Shown here one piece after another: positions 58,969 to 64,000 of a stretch of DNA of 64,000 bases (positions are counted from its first letter, which is position 1; each line of letters opens with the position of its first letter). The position numbers were made by a program, and so were the translations under genes. The DNA is from Zychaea mexicana (Eukaryota > Mucoromycota > Mucoromycetes > Mucorales > Lichtheimiaceae): positions 62,001-126,000 of the forward strand of contig NW_026516677.1 of assembly GCF_025766255.1 (NCBI RefSeq), written 5' to 3'. Below the pieces are notes generated by a model. The model did no database searches. It worked only from the letters and a program-made list of their open reading frames with translations, and had not been told where the DNA came from.

Positions 58969-60561
58969 TATCAACGTTCAAAAAGGTTGAAGGGCAAATT
59001 GAGTGAGAGAGAGAGAGAGAGGGGTCCGACCGCGCAGCTCAATTATTTTGTGTTCCCGGATCGGAAACAGTTAGCCTGGTTGCTGTGCGACACCTCACAT
59101 TTTGACCCTATTTTCCATATCATGCTAAATTTGAGAAATAGCTAGTGGCTGTGATGATTGTACAGCACTCAAAGTCATCACTTGCCGTCTCCAATGCTCA
59201 GATACTTGGTTGCATGAAATACTGCGTTTGTCCGAGTACTGCGTAGTCACAGCAATTGTAAGCAACATCAGCTATGTTCCTTCTTGCGTTTAAATATTGC
59301 TTTTCAAAAGAATCCGAGCTTGCCAGTACGATTACTAGCTATCAGATCTGTTTTCCTTCTTCAAAATACTTCGGCTTGCTTAATTTTGAGCATGTGTTGT
59401 TCTGAATGATCAACGACTGTCAAGCTGGGTGGCGGATCTGACCTATTCTGCCAACAACATTTTTCTCGGCGAGGATCTGAAGCAACGGTCAGTCAAGGAT
59501 GCACGAGTTGTATTTTAGACACGCTGATCATTACCTGTTGAGTAACTTTTTGTTTCTTTGGCATACCGTCTACGTTTTTATATGATGTTGGTCGCTAGAT
59601 ATGGCGCCTGCACTTCACTGCATATCGCGATATAGCTACAGTAATTATCGAAGCAACCCCGATGAGCGGGTTCTTGCTACATTGATCTTCTGATAGCGTG
59701 ACGAGAGGTGAGGAGTGCGTGCAGCCAGTATTCATTCGAGTATATGCGGCAACGCGGTGTAATAACTACAAGGCTGGACAGCGACTACGTACGCTTCGCG
59801 CAAATACGTATGGGGGAACATAAATACAACATCTCTTCGTGGCGGTCCTTGGAAAAGATGGCGCATAACAACGGCTAAGAGCGTGTCGGTTTTCGAATGA
59901 TCTTGTACTTCACCCCCTTTATGCATGTCCTATGTATGTCTTTAAAAAAGCGTTTGTCGACAACGTATTGAATTTCTTATGTGTATGAAGCGTGTAATAT
60001 CAAAAGGAAAAACATTGAGCAATGACAACATAATCACGTATTAAACTTGGCCGCACTGAAAAGTAAAAATACATACCACCATGTCGATCTTGATGGGGCG
60101 GCTCAAGCCATAGACTTGCAATACCCACAGTACCAGATACAATATGCGAATGAAATCTGCTGGCGCCCCTGAAACTTGATCACGCCACAGGTCTCAAGAT
60201 GGAACTTATGGGCCAGCTTATGTAAGTGATTTTTTGTAGAAAACAAATGTTGACGAAGTGCATATAGAAAATGACGACAGCATGTTTACAGACAAACTAT
60301 ATTGTTACATAGCTCATCAGTGCTTTGGTGGTTTAAATAATATAAACGGTGCGCTCTGTATGTGATGATCGTTAGTGTGTGCTGTTTCGGTAATACTGTA
60401 GATACGAGCAACATGTACCATCCGCGCTGATTTGTATTTCAAAGGCAAATCCATATAATACGTGTTCAATACGGTATAGGTACCTTCTTCTTTTACCGCA
60501 TATAGCACTGTGCTGTTGCCATCGGTGATAAATCAAGTGAAAGCTTGTCGTAGAAAAAAGT
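58969..60561. other. Intergenic region, no gene seen
   Basis: Between the divergent protease and AVT transporter genes. A (GA)n tract lies at 59003-59021. No credible frame or RNA gene. A few short open frames (59732-59926, 60317-60617, minus) have no recognisable features. Confidence 0.55.
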
Positions 60562-60570
60562 ATAAAAAGA
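60562..60570 (+). promoter_or_regulatory. TATA box of the AVT-type transporter gene
   Basis: TATAAAAAG lies 54 bp before the ATG at 60624. Confidence 0.6.
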
Positions 60571-60623
60571 GAGACAAAAATCTTGTCTCTTGCTTCCAGT
60601 CCAGTTACCAATACCACCCCTGC

Positions 60624-62254
60624 ATGGCGGAATTTTCAGCACCAACGCATACAGGTATCATATCCGTAAAGTATTGATTTCGTGACAATATAAGAGTGCC
60701 TAACACACAACGGTCATGATTATCATTCAATATGTAGCATCATTATCAGGTTTTACTGACGAGAAAGGTACGCACAGTATTGACCATGCTGCCACACTCA
60801 TTGACTGCGATCGCTCACAGGCTGGCAGCTCCTTTCATGCTTATTGGAATATTGTATGCTGTGTTTGCGGTGTTGGTATGTTGGGCTTATCTCAGTCCCT
60901 GAGCAAAGGGGGTTGGGGTGCGTTGGCGCTCATCATACTTTCCTGGTTGATGACGCTTGTAAGTAAACATCTTGGCCATTATTCGGCACTGAAGAAGAAG
61001 TGCGCTTCTTTCTTTAACCTTTTTCTTTTTCAATTTATCGATAGTATTGCTCTGTTATTTTGATACAATGTCTATACCATCCTCGTAACAAACAAGATCC
61101 AGTCCGTCTTGCGTCCATCCCTGCTGTCGCCCAAGACGCCTTTGGCCCAATCGGAGGCTGGTTTGCTTTCTTTTTCCAAACATGGATCGTCCTTGGTATA
61201 CCCATTCTGCATTTTGTGCTTGCTGGTGCTAACATGAATCAACGTGAGTCAGGAATCACCTTTATGTGTGTGTTTATGAAGAAGCCAAAAGTCTATGGAC
61301 AAATATAATAATCTCATGATGCTGCTCCTCTTTTCTTCTTGGTATACTTTGCCGTCCTTATGTATAGTTTGCCGCGGTACTGCAGCAGAAATTGGACAAG
61401 TACAATGGACCATCATATTTTGTGCATTGGTCTCCTTCCCATATGTCTTTTTCAAAAGCATGAAGGACACAGGTTGGACTAGCGTTTTTGGCGCGCTAGC
61501 TATAATCATCACAACACTCATCTGTGTGATCGTGGCCGGTATCGATGAAAACAGCCGCCTTGGTGATAGCCCACCTGTCATCCACAACAGCATCATTTGG
61601 CAAGGGTATCCTGCGGCTTTATCCAACATTTCCGTCAGCTTCAGTGGTAACGTTGCGTTTCCCAGTATTGAAGCAGCGATGAAAAAACCACAGCATTGGA
61701 CCCGTGTCATTACTACTAGCTTGACAACCTGTGTCTTCCTTTACATTCTAATTGCCGTCCCAGGCTATTACGTTTATGGAGCATCAGTACAAAATCCAAT
61801 GTACAACAGCCTTCCCGATGGTATCCCACGTACAATAAGCATTGCTTTGATCACGATTAGTGTGATCATGTCCGCTCCGATTTTTTTGATTACATTTACG
61901 CTCGAATGCGAAGAACGAATGAACATTACAGTCGAACGTTGGGGTCGCAGACGAGAGCTTGTCTTCCGTATCGGTTTCCGTTTGTTGACGATGATCGCTT
62001 GTGCAACGATCGGCTGTGTGGTTCCGTTTTTCGATCTTTTGATGGCCCTGTTTGGTGCTGTAGGCTGTTCTACTACTATCTTTATAATCCCCGTCCTATG
62101 CTATTTTCGCCTTACAGGGTTTGGTAACAAATCCTTATATGTACTTGCCTGGAACTTTCTTATTCTAGTCTTCGGCACAGTAGGTCTTGCATTCGGCAGC
62201 TGGTTTGCTGTTGAAGATCTTGTTCATGCTTTTCAGAAATCATCAAAATCTTAA
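60624..62254 (+). CDS. Amino-acid/auxin permease family transporter (AVT/SLC32 type)
   Basis: Known: this family exchanges amino acids for protons, in fungi mostly on the vacuole (Avt proteins). Seen: a short exon 1 (60624-60654, MAEFSAPTHT), exon 2 (about 60751-60960) giving SSFHAYWNIVCCVCGVGMLG, the family's first membrane helix with its Gly-rich LGLSQSLSKGGW, exon 3 (about 61045-61242) with LYHPRNKQDPVRLASIPAVA and a second and third helix, and a long exon 4 (about 61369-62254) with the remaining helices, including FPYVFFKSMKDTGW, NISVSFSGNVAFPSIEAAMK, PGYYVYGASVQNPMYNSLPD, GIPRTISIALITISVIMSAP and RIGFRLLTMIACATIGCVVP. The phases of all three introns fit. About 450 residues and roughly ten helices, normal for the family. 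The substrate is not readable. Confidence 0.9.
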
Positions 62255-62961
62255 TACAATATAAGCAGTTAAAGCTGCCTTTTCTGTAATGAAGAGTACT
62301 GGTAAATGTCACTGGTGTGGTTAAATGCGTATAATAGCATTTCCGCGTTTATACCAATGTATACACAGCAGCGCGCACAAAAATATGATACTTTGATGCT
62401 CCATAAATTAAAATGACGTGCCTTTCATATTTGTACATACAATCCACCTATGACCCGCCAAAGAGCTGATGGTTTCAACAACACTACGCACATCAGACTT
62501 AATTAGTATGTCAGTATCGTTTTAGCCAACAGGTTTGAAAAATCTTCCCTTCTGTGTTGATGTTGTAATATATAATCTAGCAATCGATTAATTGCTCTTT
62601 CACGACTGTTGGAGAAAGGCACTCGATCCATTATACTGTACCTTACATAAATTTATGGAGGCAATACTATGTAGTAATAGGCGCTAACTGTCACATTCTG
62701 AAGAAAAGAAACGTTCTTTCTCAATATCAGGCGCTGCGAAAATTGTCGCGAGCCTGTGATTGCCTTAGCTTTTTAAAGAGAAAAATCTTTATTGTTGTTT
62801 GCATGACAAAACCTGTTGTCCTATACGCTTCATTGTTAACATGTTCAAAGAAAAATTGGCAAGTAATGAGATGTTTAAGCTGATTTTGACACTTTAACAC
62901 CACTTTATTCATGAAAATGTACATAACAAAATTTAAGCGCGCAAAACATTCATGATTCCGG
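62255..62961. other. Intergenic region, no gene seen
   Basis: Between the convergent AVT and knottin-like genes. AT-rich, with no supported frame. Confidence 0.6.
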
Positions 62962-63153
62962 TTACATGCATTGTTTAATTTCATTCCCTTTCCCTTGGCA
63001 TTTATGATCGAAGCAGCAAGGAGTTGGACTACCAATATAACAAGCTTCACCACGAGCATAGCAAGTGTCATCAGCAGAAACCAGCACCGAAGCCAGCATC
63101 GAGGCCAAAACCACGGAAAGAGAAAGGCGTTGGAGAGAGAAAACTTGAACCAT
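62962..63153 (-). CDS. Secreted six-cysteine knottin-like peptide
   Basis: A 63-residue protein from ATG 63153 to the stop at 62962-62964. Residues 1-27 look like a signal peptide (VVLASMLASVLVSA before DDTC). The mature part, about 35 residues, has six Cys in the order C-x6-C-x7-CC-x4-C-x9-C, the layout of inhibitor-cystine-knot (knottin) peptides. The frame extends upstream to 63261, but a TATA box (63306-63314 on this strand) and a GTAAGT...TATAG intron ending near 63168 place that part in a 5' untranslated region. Known: such folds occur in defence peptides, protease inhibitors and toxins; the exact activity varies widely and cannot be told from the Cys spacing. I make no claim of toxicity. 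It is a likely small secreted protein of the fungus. Confidence 0.75.
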   Translation of the reverse strand: MVQVFSLQRLSLSVVLASMLASVLVSADDTCYARGEACYIGSPTPCCFDHKCQGKGNEIKQCM

Positions 63154-63305
63154 GTTCGTCTTGTTTACTATAAGCGTGTACATGTTAATAATTAATGAAT
63201 AGATTTGAAGGTGCATAGTAGTGAAACAATGAAAAGACGACTTACAATGAGTGAGGATCACAAATTTATTTGATATAGAGCAAAGGCGTTCTGTAGAAAA
63301 GCGAA

Positions 63306-63314
63306 CCTTTTATA
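63306..63314 (-). promoter_or_regulatory. TATA box of the knottin-like gene
   Basis: On the minus strand it reads TATAAAAGG. It is about 153 bp from the ATG, the distance being explained by a 5' untranslated intron. Confidence 0.5.
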
Positions 63315-64000
63315 CTAAAAGACTGACTATAAATCTACCTCTGCAATGTAAAAGGGGCTAGGAACTGTAACGCTTTCGGTAGAGCATGGTGCATTGCAAC
63401 TTCCTAAGACACAGAAATGCATTAAATCAAGTTCAGCCCTTCCTTATTACGCCACACAAGGATTATCAATTAAACACATCTGGCTATACATTAATATAGA
63501 AAAAGTTGACGAAAAAAGTACCACTACATACTACCTGTTAGTTTGACAGCTCATTACACAATGTTGAATATAGATACTATAACTCTAAATGTGCTGACAG
63601 TTGATGCATTTCTTGGAAAAGAAATCTAATGCCTTCTCTAAACTCTGCGTCGTATACTGTACAAATTTTCAAAGATACATATTTGAAAAAAATAATACAA
63701 CAAGGGTGGAAGAAAATGATAATACTAAACAATATTTGGAAAACCATAATAACTAACTGTATACATATATTTAGAGATGGACCTAATGACATATTACTAG
63801 CAGTGGAAAAAGTTTGTGTATATGAACAGCATATCAGTCAACCCATATCGATAAAAAAGTTATATTATCAGTTTTGACTATGATAATATAACAGTATAGT
63901 GACCTACTGCATAATGTATTTTATCTCGATCCAATTTGACGTATCTATGAATCGCGCCATGATTCACAACCCAAACACTTTTATTTACATTCCTATCATA
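63315..64000. other. Right-edge region, no gene seen
   Basis: AT-rich sequence to the window edge. A frame at 63629-63877 (+) reads without stops for 82 codons but has no feature I recognise. Confidence 0.5.

Noticed and set aside
1..64000. CRISPR arrays, bacterial operons, rRNA genes
   Set aside because: None seen. Introns and gene families show eukaryotic nuclear DNA.

Overview
The window looks like nuclear DNA of a Mucoromycota (Mucorales-type) fungus. The evidence is short GT-AG introns in nearly every gene, TATA boxes 50-80 bp before start codons, a tandem coronin (coronin-7 type), VPS33, a DHA1 transporter and a SLC32/AVT-type transporter, set among AT-rich mobile DNA. All family calls come from reading motifs, not from database searches.

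Left third (1-25.2 kb): a repeat and transposon cluster. A decayed MULE/FAR1-type transposase with a SWIM zinc finger (1-2304) is followed by a 22.5-kb head-to-tail array of three related units (2553-10330, 10331-19965, 19966-25027). A 130-bp direct repeat from the MULE tail flanks the array. Each full unit holds a non-coding segment with nested inverted repeats, a fragment of a LINE endonuclease, a 435-bp MITE with 60-bp terminal inverted repeats, and a spliced, broken gene of unknown family. Units 1 and 2 also carry a 4.05-4.08-kb AT-rich element at the same site, and unit 3 has that site empty.

The 4-kb element is the most unusual object here. It has two convergent genes. One is a PIF/Harbinger-like DDE transposase that ends in a chromodomain (+ strand). 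The other is a CRESS-DNA-virus-type Rep, with an HUH endonuclease and a superfamily 3 helicase (- strand). The empty site in unit 3 fixes its ends exactly (5702-9776 in copy A) and shows a 3-bp TTA target duplication, as expected of PIF/Harbinger. Both genes are broken in both copies. The transposase lesions are shared. The Rep lesions differ, and the Rep 5' end lies in a sharply more divergent tract.

Middle and right (25.7-64 kb): ordinary genes. In order they are VPS33 (-), an unrecognised gene (-), an ankyrin-repeat protein (-), an unrecognised Ser-rich protein (+), a DHA1-type MFS transporter (+), an aldo/keto reductase (+) with a decayed inverted copy 1.3 kb downstream that is interrupted by a pogo-like MITE, an acidic low-complexity gene with frame switches (+), a gene-poor stretch of about 5 kb, a tandem coronin (-), a small putative membrane protein (+), a SENP8/NEDP1-like protease (-), an AVT/SLC32 amino-acid transporter (+) and a secreted six-cysteine knottin-like peptide (-). 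They do not form a pathway. Vps33 and the AVT transporter both point to the vacuole/endosome, but nothing in the sequence ties them together.
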